From Gautieria morchelliformis (Eukaryota; Basidiomycota; Agaricomycetes; Gomphales; Gomphaceae): a stretch of 64,000 nt of DNA. Made by a program: the position numbers and the translations under genes. Position 1 is the first letter of the stretch. Each line of letters opens with the position of its first letter. Shown here one piece after another: positions 1 through 10,830 of this stretch. A model generated the notes under the pieces. That model was given only the letters and a program-made list of their open reading frames with translations. It was not told where the DNA came from and did not search any database. The DNA lies in contig WHVA01000030.1 in the NCBI GenBank assembly GCA_015179125.1, positions 310,001-374,000 on the forward strand, in the 5' to 3' direction.

Positions 1-185
1 AGCACCCACTTACACTTCCAACAAGCACCACGCCCGTTTCACTAGTTTAGATCCAGCTGCACTTCAGTGGGAGCTGCCCCATACTATACACTCATCCACT
101 GCGCCAGACACTATCAGCGCATCCATCTGCGCACATTGTGCAAATCTGTCCATGGATCAAACCAGGCATCACAGGAACGGAAGGG
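1..185. other. Unassigned left edge
   Basis: I see no gene, LTR end or repeat that I can name here. The stretch stops exactly where an LTR-like TGTAGGGG start begins at 186, so it is the flank of that insertion or part of an older element. Confidence 0.4.
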
Positions 186-960
186 TGTAGGGGAATGGCT
201 GTTCAACCAGCCCTAGTCTTTTCTGTTTGTCTTGACAACATATAAAAACACTTTTGAAGAATTAACAGTTCCTGTATGCTGTTAATATAACTGGGGAAAG
301 GCTTTTCAAACATTCCTCTAGGTATCCTATATTTTTCCTTATTTTTCCAAAGCCTCCATGGCTCAAACTACCATTTATCTGTCTTTACAGAGTTGTGGAT
401 CCTCTAGCACCCACAACTCTGTTCCGGGCGCTCTATTTCAAACTCCGCCAAGCACCTCCACGGTGGCCACATTTTCAGACTTATGGTCACCCAAGCACCC
501 ACAAGTCCGGCAGGATGGCTCTCTCAGTATTTCCAGCTGAGTCCCAAACAGTTGCTATATAGCCATAGCAACTGTGCAGCCTGTTTGGCTTCACCAAACA
601 GTGGGGATCTTGGTCAGTCATGACAACTAGGCTGTACCAGGCTATGCTCAGCTGTGCTAAGCAGTGCTCTTAGTAATTATGGCTACAGAGCCCTAATTGG
701 CTCAGAACTGCTTACTCAGCTTCTGAGTACCAAAACATAGCTATCTGGAGATACAGCCTCAATGACTCAACCAAACCAGGCACACCTTGGTGAGTCAGGA
801 GTACATGACTCAGCCAAGCTGTGCTATGGCACATGACCCTTTTCAGTGAGTCATTCCTGACAAATCAGAGCTTTGATAGCAATCATGGTAGAGTCCCCTG
901 GAAACAGCCAGTGCCTTCCAACCCTTTCTTCCATCTTCCTCAAGCTTCTTCTCCCATTAC
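186..960 (+). repeat. Gypsy-2-type LTR fragment
   Basis: The block starts TGTAGGGGAATGG and is closely similar to the reverse complement of 57975-58405 followed by 51560-51972. It therefore represents the first ~775 bp of the same long (about 1.4-1.5 kb) LTR. A continuous stretch across 590-605 shows the undisturbed sequence into which Copia-2 inserted in the copy near 52 kb. The LTR breaks off at about 960, where the Helitron 5' end starts. No internal retroelement sequence is attached, so this is a truncated LTR relic. Confidence 0.75.
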
Positions 961-1043
961 TCTATTAGAAAGCAGCTCAGTGGGTTGTGGGCGTTGAGCT
1001 TATGTCAGGTTTTAGGTCAGCCTTAGTCAGCTGGCCAATCGGA

Positions 1044-1260
1044 CGCGAGCGGCGCAGCCACAAGCCAAGAACGCTGCGCAGCATGGTCACGTGACCGTTT
1101 GCGTTCCAAATTAGGTCAGCGGCGAGCGGTGCAGCCGCGAGCATAGAACGCTGCGCAGCGGTCATGTGACCCATTTGCGACCAGCGTGCGCATATGCGAG
1201 CGTGGTCCGTGCACGACATGCATGCGTGGTATAAAGGCCGAACGGTAAGGAGGGAACACC
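1044..1260 (+). promoter_or_regulatory. Promoter-like block with repeated GC-rich palindromes
   Basis: Two copies of a ~59-bp GC-rich unit lie at 1044-1103 and 1122-1179. Each holds a GCTGCGCAGC-type palindrome and a GTCAYGTGAC site (1086-1095 in the first copy). A TATAAA box follows at 1230-1235, and TC-rich leader-like sequence begins near 1270. A related GAGCGGCGCAGCCGCGAG stretch sits at the start of the second Helitron (about 3495). This is the usual layout of a pol II promoter; that it drives the Helitron transcript is inference. Confidence 0.5.
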
Positions 1261-1319
1261 AGGAACCTGCCCAACCGGTGATTCCTCTCTCTGCTGTCTG
1301 CTCTGTCTGCTGTCTCCTC

Positions 1320-2150
1320 CTTTAGCTGGCTGGCTGGCTATTGCTTTGGCTGGCTGGCTATCTATTGGCTTGGCTGGCTTTCTATTAGGAGGTAATATCT
1401 TTTTTTTAATGCATTGCCATGTATTTTATTTTATTTGTGTTGGTAATTTTATTGGTTCCTTTTTTTTTTTCATCATAGAGTATTGTCACATGTGCATTAT
1501 ATTTTTGTGATTTTTTTCGAAAATATATTTAAATAACATCCAAAGGCTGCTGAAAAAAATAATTCTAATATCAATATTTTTCAGGTATTTTTCGAAAATT
1601 GACATCAATAACTTTCCTCTAAAATTAATGACAATAGATTCTGCTTTTAAATGTTATTGTTTTATTTACTGTAAAGCCGCTTACCAGCCACTCCTCTCTG
1701 GCTATACTGGTGGCTGGCTTACTATGGCTTTGGCTGGGCTCTGGGTTTCTCTGTCAGTCTCTGGGCTTCTCTGGCTTTGGCTGGGCATTAATAACAGCTT
1801 CTGCTTCAATGTACTGTACTTGTTTGACATTTTTTTCGCAAATAGATATCAATAAATTATCCTGACTTTGTGAAAATTGACAATAGCTCCAGGCTAAATG
1901 TACAGTGCATTTTTTTGAGATTTTTCGAAAAATAGATAATCCTAACTTTGCTAAAATTAATAACAGCTTCATGTACTGGTCATTTTTTTGACACTTTTTT
2001 GAAAAGTAGATAATCCTGACTTTGCTAAAACTAATGACAGCAGCTGCTTAAATATGGTTTCCTTGACTATTTTATTGATGTCTGTATATGTCACAAAATA
2101 TATATTGATACATGTCCCTGAGTTTGCTAAAAGTTAATAAGTAGTAACAG
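1320..2150. other. Low-complexity, AT-rich Helitron interior
   Basis: The stretch has GGCTGGCT repeats (1326-1395 and again 1690-1790) separated by T-rich sequence with TTTTTCGAAAA motifs repeated near 1515, 1590, 1925 and 1985. No conserved coding frame is visible. It reads like a long untranslated leader or filler of the non-autonomous Helitron. Confidence 0.4.
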
Positions 2151-2189
2151 CCTCTGCTTGCTTTACTTTGAGGCCGTTGGGGATATGCT

Positions 2190-2520
2190 ATACATACCAT
2201 TGGGACATGCTACTCATGCTATACTTGAGGGGCATGCTACACACACTATGCATGGGGACACGCATGTTATGAGTGGAGACATGCATGTCATGCATGGGGA
2301 CAAGCATGCTATGCATGGGGACACACAGGCTATGCATGGGGATGTGCACACTATATGTGGAGACACACTATGCATGGAGGACATGCTACGCACACTATAC
2401 TTGGGAACATGTTATGTGTGGGGTCATGTTACAAACCAGGGACACAATAAGCATGCTATATTCGAGGCTATGCATGGAGGACATGCTATGCATGCTATAC
2501 TTGGGCACATGCAGACATGT
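2190..2520 (+). repeat. 21-bp minisatellite
   Basis: Imperfect tandem units of about 21 bp built on ATGCATGGGGACA are present. In one frame they read MHGD-type heptads, and the unit length of 21 keeps that frame open for 132 codons. The open frame is best explained by the period and not by selection, as there is no recognisable domain. The repeat lies just before the Helitron 3' terminal region. Confidence 0.7.
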
Positions 2521-2656
2521 GTAGAGACATTACCTATCTTGATGTGTTACTTATAGCTGCTTTCAATTGCAATGAGATGTGTTTTACTTATCCCAAGTTT
2601 GATTTACCCAATGTGTTTGACCTACACCCCCATGTGAAGCATGGGTATCCACCTAG

Positions 2657-3212
2657 AGGTAAGGGTTCAAGAATCGAGTTAAGTTGGATATCAGAAATTG
2701 AGTTGGAAGGCAGAGGTCAGAGAGACAGAGGCCTTGCAAGTACTTGCTGTGGTAAGAACAGGAAACAGTGCAAAGGGAGTCACATATCAAAGTCAATTAT
2801 CTGATTGCAGAACAGAGGCACACATGACTGGGTTTTATACAAAGAGCTGAGACAACATGTCAAAAGGTAGAGGTAAGCAATTCCAGTGCAAGCAAAAGTA
2901 ACTAGGATAAATGGAGTATAACTAATACGGAACAAGAGGAACTACAAGGGGGTGCCAGGTAGAACTAAGAACAATCAATAGGCAAAAGAACAAGGGGAAT
3001 GTGGGTCTAATTGATAGTGGAACAAATGGATCTCCTGATACTCCGGACTTGCTATGCTAAGGGCCAAGTAGGGAAGGCCGGTGAATAGAGTCAAAAGGGG
3101 AAGTATGTGAATAGTAAAGAACAAGGGGATCAAAAGGTCAAAGTGTGGACATTGCGGAATAGAGCCAGAGGAGGCATGGAGGTACCAGAGTTGGTCAAGC
3201 AGCATGGTCATA
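2657..3212. other. Spacer between two Helitron 3' ends; possible reverse LTR
   Basis: No gene is visible. The right edge reads GGTCATAACA, which in reverse is TGTTATGACC, a common LTR-like start. A reverse TATAAAA lies near 2840. I could not find a matching target duplication, so this is only a possible minus-strand LTR. The alternative is transduced sequence from read-through of the Helitron 3' end at 2656. Confidence 0.25.
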
Positions 3213-3414
3213 ACATTACCTACCTTGATGTGTTACTTAGAGCTACTTTCAATCAATAAGATGCATGTTACTTATCTGAAACAAATTTTCTTATCCGAAT
3301 GTGTTTGATTTATCCCAAGTTTGATTTACCCAAGGCATTTGACCTTGCTGATGTGTTTGACCTTACCGAGGTGTTTGACTTGCACCCCCGCGTGAAGCGC
3401 GGGTATCCACCTAG
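3213..3414 (+). mobile_element. Second Helitron 3' terminal region
   Basis: The region begins CATTACCTAC and is a diverged copy of 2525-2656. It ends with the same terminal design: stem CCCGCG/CGCGGG (3387-3392 and 3398-3403), loop TGAAG, spacer TATCCAC and CTAG (3411-3414). The stem bases differ from the copy at 2629 but stay paired, which supports a functional hairpin terminator. The next base (3415) starts a new Helitron 5' end. Confidence 0.75.
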
Positions 3415-3577
3415 TCTATAGTATAAAGTTGCTGGGAGGGTGGTTGTGGGTGTTTTACGTAATAATGTTATCTAATTTGCTGAGTTTGAATGTGAGCGGC
3501 GCAGCCGCGAGCGCCGTTCCTAGCTGCGCAGCCTGCTGCTGCCTCTCTCTCTCTGTCTGCTACTGGCCTTCTCTGTG

Positions 3578-3952
3578 TGTCAGGGTTCACGCGTTTCCTT
3601 CCACAAGTTTCTATTTCCTTCCATGAGTTTCCATCACCTTCCATCAGTTTCCATAACCTTCCGTCACCTTCTGTCACATGTCACTTTCCGTCACTTTCCG
3701 TAACCTTCTACAAGTTTCCATCTCCCCTATTATGTAAGCCTTGCCAGCGCTATAAGACTGTAGCCCGTGTGGTGGCGTTTCCTCAGCTTGATCTCTGAGG
3801 ATACCCACTACACAGGCAAGTCCCCATGTATCTATCGTTGGTAGAGTTATAAACTGAGGATACCCACTACACAGTTGGTCATTGTCCTAGTATCGGCTCT
3901 TATCTCCTTGAGTATCTTTGGTTGTGGCTTCGTCATTAGTGTTGCCCTCACA
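3578..3952 (+). repeat. Gypsy-1 5' LTR
   Basis: This 375-bp repeat begins TGTCAGGGTTCAC and ends GCCCTCACA. It matches 9725-10116 along its whole length. The interior carries repeated TTTCCRTCACCTTCC units and two copies of GAGGATACCCACTACACAG. Confidence 0.95.
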
Positions 3953-6900
3953 GAAGATCAAGCTCATAGGACGACCCCACACACTTTTCTTAACTAGCCT
4001 TCATCTCAGCCTATGGCAGACCAACTCCCAGACGCGTACTGGGACGCCCTGGGTGACCATGGGCCATTTCTTCGAGGCCTCCTTTCCAGCCAAGCACAGC
4101 AGTTGCAGCAACTTCAACTGCAGAATCAGGAACTGCACAATCAGATTGCTAACGTTCACGACCACTTAGCCAATGCTGCCACCAACGCTGCTGTTGCTGC
4201 TGCTCAAGCCCTTGCGCCCTCAGTACCTCACAGTGTCCCTCCATCTACTTGCTCTATCAAAGCAGCAGAACCGGAGAAGTTCAATGGAGACCGTGCAGAG
4301 ACTGAAGGGTTTATCAGGTCTATCAAGTTGTCCATCGCTGTCCAGCCAGCATCCTTCCCAGATGAACGCACAAAGATCCTATACGCTCTTTCCTTCATGA
4401 CGGGAGGCTCTGCGGAGATATGGGCACACAACGAGACACAGGCTGTCATTGATGGCAGCTCCTCTATATCCACTCTGGAGGGGTTTATTAAACGTGTGGA
4501 GGAGGCCTTTGGTGACCCAGATCGTGCCAGAACGGCTCGCACTAAGCTGCATGACCTTAGGATGGCGTCAGGAATGTCGGCAGATGAATACACGGCTCAA
4601 TTTGAGATCCTGGCAGGATAGGCTTTAATGATGAGGCACTCGAGGATGCCTATGCTCGTGGCCTTCCAGCAGGTATCCTTGACAAGATCCACGCCCAGCC
4701 CTTTCTTCCATCCAACCTCAAAGCCTGGAAGGAAGCAGCCTGTCAGATTGACCGCAATCATCGCCGTCTGTTAGAGGTCAGGAAGGCACAGACACCTCAT
4801 GTCCCTAATCGCCCTCCTCCTGCCTGACCACTCCACACTCCTGCCATGGCTCCTGTTGCCACAGCATCACCCAGTAACGCGACACCTATGGACATTGACT
4901 CATCCCGCCGCCGCACCGAAACACGAACCTGCTACAACTGTAAGAGACCTGGTCACATTTCACCAGACTGTCCTGAACCTCGCAAGCCACGAATCCGTGC
5001 AAACCTCACAGAGGCAGACATTGCAGCAATTGTCTCTAAATCTGTAGCAGCGGCGATAGAGGAACGCAAAGAGAAGGTGGAAGCCCCTGTCCAAGGGGAA
5101 GGAAAGGGTTTTTAGGCCAGTCAGCGGTGAAAGACATGCCCCGCTCGACGAATCGGTTTTCAGTTCTCGAAACATGTACAATAGGGATCACAGGCGATAT
5201 GATGCATCCTTCTCCTATCCCTGATCGAACTGAAACCAAACCAGCCATGCCAAAAACCCAACCCATCGCTCCAGTTGCTAATGCAAACCTTCCAGTCCCT
5301 CTATATGTCCGTACTGCTGACCTCCGCCGATGCACCAAAGTACCTCTCAAGGTCCACTCCGTTGACACAGGGCATCCACTTGCAATTGACTCCCTCCTTG
5401 ACAGTGGTGCTACAGGGATGTTCATCGATGTGGAGTTTGTGAGGGAACACAGGCTTCGGACCCGCCCCCTACCCCGTGCCATCCCCGTCTACAATATTGA
5501 TGGTACCCCAAATGAGGCTGGCTCAATCAAGGAAGAAGTCGACCTCATTTGCACCTTTGGGGATCATACGGAACGTGCCACATTCTCTGTCACGAGCCTT
5601 GGACGACTTGCCATCATTCTTGGTCACACGTGGCTTGTTGAACACAACCCAGAAGTTGACTGGCGTACAGGAGATGTGAAGATGACACGCTGTCCCAAGT
5701 CATGTGGGGGCAGACCTGTTGTCAGAGGGCCCACAGTCGAAACTGTTCCAGAAGAGAGTGTAAATCAAGAGGAGGTTCCCATACAGCACACCCGCTCCCT
5801 ACTTGAGGAAGGAGACAGGACCTTTGTCATCTTTGTGAATGAGAGTCCTGAAATGATTGGCGCAGGCCGGACTGTCTCCCAACAGCTTGCTGAACGGGCC
5901 AGCAAGTCTGCACCAGTCAGATCCTTCGAGGACCTTGTCCCTAAACCATACCAGGAGTTCAAGGATGTGTTTTCTAAGGAGTCATTTGACCAACTGCCTC
6001 CTCGAAAGCCCTGGGACCATGCAATTGAGCTCACTCCAGGTGCACAACCCTTCAGCACAAAGGTTTACCCAATGTCACCGGTTGAGCAAAGGGAACTGGA
6101 TAACTTCCTTGAGGAGAACCTGAAGAGCCATCGTATCCGTCCCTCCAAGTCACCTATGGCATCTCCAGTCTTCTTTGTGAAGAAAAAGGACGGCAGTCTT
6201 AGATTTGTGCAAGACTACCAAAGCTCGATGATATAACAATCAAGAATGCCTATCCTTTGCCCCTTGTTCCAGACATCATGAATAAGATTGCTGCTGGAAG
6301 GGCTAAATACTTCACAAAGCTTGACATTCGCTGGGGATATAATAATGTACGCATAAAAGAGGGAGATGAGTGGAAGGCAGCCTTTCGGACAAATAGGGGC
6401 CTGTATGAACCTCTAGTCATGTTCTTTGGACTCACGAACAGCCCAGCAACCTTCCAGACGATGATGAATGACATCTTCAAGAGTCTCATCGATGAAGGGG
6501 TTGTGGTGGTGTTCATGGACGACATTCTCATCTTCACAGAGTCGCTTGAAGAACATCGTAGGATTGTACGACGTGTCCTTGAAATCCTCCGGGCCAATAA
6601 CCTGTACCTCAAACCTGAAAAATGCCTATTTGAGCAACTAGAGGTGGAGTATCTCGGCCTCATCCTCTCTCAAGGACAGGTTGCCATGGACCCAGTCAAG
6701 GTTGCAGGGGTGCGAGACTGGCCAATACCACGTAACGTCACTGAAGTCAAATCATTCCTTGGTTTCATCAACTTCTACCGTAGATTTGTGGAAGACTTCT
6801 CACACATTGCAAAGCCCCTCAACCAGTTGAAAAAACAGGATGTCCAATGGTCTTGGGATCCAAATGGCCCAGAGCAAGCATCCTTTGACAAGCTCAAACT

Positions 6901-9049
6901 CCTCATCACCTCAACACCGATCCTTGTCCTCCCTGATCAAGACAAACATTTCCATCTTGAAACAGATGCCTCAGCCTATGCCACAGGAGCAGTACTGTCC
7001 CAGCTATGTGATGATGGCAAATGGCGGCCTGTGGGGTTTGTCTCCAAAAGCCTCAATGATGCTGAACACAACTATGCCATCCATGACAAGGAGCTTCTTT
7101 CTGTGATTCGGGGATTAGAGGAATGGTGCCACATCTTAGAGGGAACGAAGCACAAGATTGAGATTCTCAATGACCATCAGAATCTCACCTACTTCCGCAC
7201 TGCACAAAACCTGAACCGTCGTCAAGCACGCTGGTCACTCTACCTCTCTCGCTTTGATTTTGAGCTGATCCATCGTCCTGGTCGTCATTCAGCCAAGCCT
7301 GATGCACTCTCACAACGCGTGGATCATAAGCGGGGGGAGGAAGACAACCAAAATCAAGTCTTACTTACCCCTGACTTGTTCCACATCAAGGCGAATCCCC
7401 CAGAGGCTGGTGCGCAGTTAGTCCCAGGTGAAGGTGATGCTTTCCTCAATCGAGTAAGGAACTGTGTAGACCGGGATGAAAAGGTTGTCAAGGCTCTCAA
7501 AGAACTGGGCTCCTCTGGCAATTTACGAGGAGAAGAGTGGTCTGAACAGGATGGGCTTGTCCTCTATCACAACAAAGTGTACGTGCCACTTGATGCAAAA
7601 CTACGACATGACATAGTGAAAGTGCACCATGACATGCCTCTCACCGGTCACCCTGGTCGTTGGAGAACCACTGAACTAGTTGCTCGGAGTTACTGGTGGC
7701 CTGGGATGGGACGTTACATTGCAAAATATGTGAAGGCCTGTGACCTGTGCAACCGGACAACAACCTTCCCTGCTTCTCCCATTGGCAAGCTTCTACCAAA
7801 CCGTATCCCAGACCGTAGATGGCAGGTTATGTCTGTTGACTTGATTGTAGAACTGCCTACCAGTCATGGCTATGATGCTCTCCTTGTTGTTGTCAATCGC
7901 CTCTCAAAGCGTGCACATGTCATTCCCACCACTTCAGATGTAACTTCAGTGGGAGTTGCCCGACTCTTCCGTGATCATGTTTGGAAACTTCATGGGCTCC
8001 CTGAAGAAATCATCAGTGATCGAGGCACACAGTTCATCTCCCAGTTCATGCGTGAACTGAACAAACTTCTTGGTGTCAAAGTCGCTGCCTCTACTGCTTA
8101 TCACCCCCAAACTGATGGACAGACTGAAAGGGTTAATCAGGAGATTGAGCAATACCTTCGACTATTCGTCAACCAGCGTCAGGATGATTGGTTTGAATGG
8201 ATATCCTTGGCCGAGTTTGCCTATAACAACCGAATCCATGCCTCAACCCAGACTACACCCTTCATGTTGGACAGTGGCCAACATCCAAGGCTGGGACTGG
8301 AACCAGTCCGGGAAACTCGACTCGAGGCCCTGGATGAGTTCACAACGCGGATGGAAGCGGCCACGAGAGAAGCTCGTTCAGCCCTGTCCAAGGCAGCAGA
8401 GGACATGGCACGCTTCTATGACGTGCACCATAAGGCAGCCCCAGTTTATAAGCTTGGTGACAAGGTCTGGCTCAATGCACAAAACATCACAACCACTCGC
8501 CCAATGAAGAAGCTAGACCACAAGTGGCTAGGTCCCTACACGGTTAATAAGGTGGTCTCACGAAATGCCTATGGTCTAAATCTTCCTGCATCCTTTGGTC
8601 GCACACATCCAGTGTTCTCTGTCGTCCTGCTTCGGCCATATGAAGATGACCCAATTCTTGAACGTCATGCCCCTCCACCCCCCCCCCCTGTCATACGGGA
8701 TGGAGCCGAAGAATATGAAGTTGAAAGGATTCTAGACAGCAGGATGTTCCGTGGAAGGTTGGAGTATCTCGTGCGCTGGAAGGGCTATGGAGCTGCCGAC
8801 GATCTCTGGCTACCAGCAAAAGATGTCTCTGGGGCAAAGCGACTCATTAAGGAATTTCACCGGCAGAACCCAGAGGCACCTCAGCGTATCTCAGCAGCCA
8901 CATACATGTCCCTCCCTTTCCAGAGATTTCAGAACTTCACAGAACCTTCCAGGCAAACTCTCTTCAACTGGACAGCAGGCAGGGCTTCTACTCATAATGT
9001 CAAGGGTCCGGGACCCCAAAGATAAGCGATATCGGCCTCCGCCTAACCA

Positions 9050-9720
9050 ATTCATTCCGATAAGCTATATATCCCCTCTCCACCTGTGACCGCTCGCTTC
9101 CACTGCATCGACCCCACCACATCCATCAACCATGTCCTCGCCCGCCATTGAGCTTGTTGCCCTCCCCAGCTTCACCCAAAACCTCTCCGACCTGCCAAAC
9201 ATGTCACGTGTCGATCCCACCCTCCTGCACTTCTCCGGCTTCTCGTCATCCAGAGCAGCCAGTGAAGCCAAGCTACAAAGGATGCTTGACTGCCGTGATC
9301 TCGACATCGCATGGTCTTCAAAGTGGTCCGTCAGCTCTGAGGACCTCACACCAGCGAAGAGTCAGGCGCCCACTCGCCCTGCACTCGCATTCCTCAGACC
9401 CCGACACAGATGAGAGAACACGTACTACATCGGCGACCCTGTCTTCCTCAACGATGGAACCCCCTACACTTTCGAAGGCTGGGTGGGGCGACGTTTCCGT
9501 AACATGGCAGGAGAGCGAATACGTCGAGCAAGGTTCCAAGGGCCGCACTTGCCCATGAACCCCAATCCCCCTGAGCTCATCATTGACCTGCGTTACCAGG
9601 AAGGGAAGGGTCAGGAGAGATGGTGGTCCCGCCTGTGGCATACTTGGAAACGATGTCTCGGTGGATGTTGGGGGCTAGGTGGCAGCTGTGCTTGTCGGGA
9701 CGACAAGCATTGAGAGGGGG
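9050..9720 (+). other. Extra open region of Gypsy-1 between pol and 3' LTR
   Basis: After the chromodomain the element still has about 670 bp before its 3' LTR. Most of it is open in one frame from an ATG at 9132. The readable part is rich in Ser and Arg, and a later stretch reads YIGDPVFLNDGTPYTFEGW, which looks like a folded domain. I recognise no envelope features: no signal peptide and no membrane segment. It may be an accessory product of this chromovirus lineage or a leftover from 3' capture. It is broken in this copy, and its function is unknown. Confidence 0.4.
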
Positions 9721-9724
9721 GTGA

Positions 9725-10116
9725 TGTCAGGGTTCACGTGTTTCCTTCCACAAGTTTCTATTTCCTTCCATGAGTTTCCGTCACCTTCCGTCAGTTTCCA
9801 TAACCTTCCGTCACCTTCTGTCACATGTCACCTTCCGTCACATGTCACTTTCCATCACTTTCCGTAACCTTCTACAAGTTTCCATCTCCTCTATTATGTA
9901 AGCCTTGCCAGCGCTATAAGACTGTAGCCCATGTGGTGGCGTTTCCTCAGCTTGATCTCTGAGGATACCCACTACACAGGCAAGTCCCCATGTATCTATC
10001 GTTGGTAGAGTTATAAACTGAGGATACCCACTACACAGTTGGTCATTGTCCTAGTATCGGCTCTTATCTCCTTGAGTATCTTTGGTTGTGGCTTCGTCAT
10101 TAGTGTTGCCCTCACA
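9725..10116 (+). repeat. Gypsy-1 3' LTR
   Basis: This 392-bp copy of the Gypsy-1 LTR is followed by the target duplication CTGTG. It is 17 bp longer than the 5' copy because of an extra CACATGTCACYTTCCGT unit in the internal repeat array. Confidence 0.95.
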
Positions 10117-10149
10117 CTGTGTCTGCTACCAGCTGTCTCTGTCTGCTGT

Positions 10150-10830
10150 CTGTCATCCCTGCCCCTGGTATGTCTTCTTTTCCTTTAATTTTCGCTTTTT
10201 TGGCCTCTTTTTATTATTGTTATTTCTTCATTTATTTTCGCTTTTTTCCACTTTTTTTCACCCCAGGATTCTCCTCTCATTGCCTCCCTCCATTCCTGGT
10301 TGTCATCCATGCCCCTGGTGTGTCTTCTTTTCCATTAATTTTCGCTTTTTTGGCCTTTTTTTATTATTGGTATTTCTTCATTTATTTTTGCTTTTTTGAC
10401 TTTTTTTCACCCCAGGTTTCTCCTCTCATTGCCTCCCTCCATTCCTGGTTGTCATCCCTGCCCCTGGTGTGTCTTCTTTGCCATTAATTTTCGCTTTTCT
10501 GGCCTCTTTTATTATTGTTATTTCTGGATTTATTTTCGCTTTTTTTGACTTTTTTTCACCCCAGGTTTCTCCTCTCATTGCCGCCCTCCTTTCCTGGCTG
10601 TTATCCCTGCCCCTGGTGTGTCTTCTTTGCCATTAATTTTTGCTTTTTTGGCCTTTTTTATTATTGTTATTTCTTCATTTATTTTTCGCTTTTTTTGACA
10701 TTTTTTCACCCCAGGTTTCTCCTCTCCTTGCCTCCATCCATTCCTGGCTGTCATCCATGCCCTTGGTGTGTGTTTTCTTCCATTAATTTTCCCTTTTTAA
10801 TCCTCTTTTTGCCTTCTTTTCCACCCAGGT
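10150..10830. repeat. 149-bp tandem repeat, pyrimidine-rich
   Basis: The anchor CCCCAGG recurs at 10261, 10410, 10559 and 10709, giving a period of 149-150 bp over about four and a half units. A shorter diverged unit ends near 10825. Each unit has a C-rich half (CCTCCCTCCATTCCTGG) and a T-rich half (TTTTCGCTTTTTTGGCC). The array lies in the leader region of the Helitron. Long plus-strand open frames across it are low-complexity (Phe/Leu-rich) and are not considered coding. Confidence 0.85.

Larger units (their letters stand above)
961..2656 (+). mobile_element. Non-autonomous Helitron
   Basis: The 5' end reads TCTATTAGAAAG. It resembles the better 5' terminus at 3415 (TCTATAGTATAAAG) and continues with a similar GTGGGTTGTGGGCG stretch. 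The 3' end at 2629-2656 has the Helitron form: a 6-bp stem CCCATG/CATGGG with loop TGAAG, the 7-nt spacer TATCCAC, then CTAG. Between the ends are a GC-rich promoter-like block, GGCTGGCT repeats, AT-rich leader-like sequence and a 21-bp minisatellite. No Rep or helicase frame is visible, so movement would depend on a partner. The real 3' end could instead be the one at 3414. Confidence 0.6.
3578..10116 (+). mobile_element. Gypsy-1: chromodomain Ty3/gypsy retrotransposon
   Basis: The element is bounded by two LTRs and a CTGTG target duplication (3573-3577 and 10117-10121). Parts in order are: Gag (from about 4.0 kb) with a CX2CX4HX4C zinc knuckle near 4.93 kb; aspartic protease with an LDSGAT motif near 5.4 kb; reverse transcriptase with FMDD near 6.52 kb; RNase H; integrase with an HHCC zinc finger near 7.62-7.75 kb and a DDE core to about 8.15 kb; and a chromodomain near 8.71-8.87 kb. 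A further open stretch lies between pol and the 3' LTR. A purine tract (about 9710-9722) precedes the right LTR. The LTRs differ by roughly six substitutions plus one 17-bp length difference, about 1.6%, so the insertion is fairly recent. The coding part is broken in about three places; it is a fossil in an otherwise full-length form. Confidence 0.93.

Noticed and set aside
2158-2556. 132-codon His/Met/Gly repeat frame as a gene
   Set aside because: The frame is open because the minisatellite unit is 21 bp. No domain and no context support a protein.
3953-3970. tRNA-type primer site after the Gypsy-1 5' LTR
   Set aside because: The sequence does not begin with TGG and I could not match it to a tRNA end. 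Self-priming as in Tf1 is possible but not shown.
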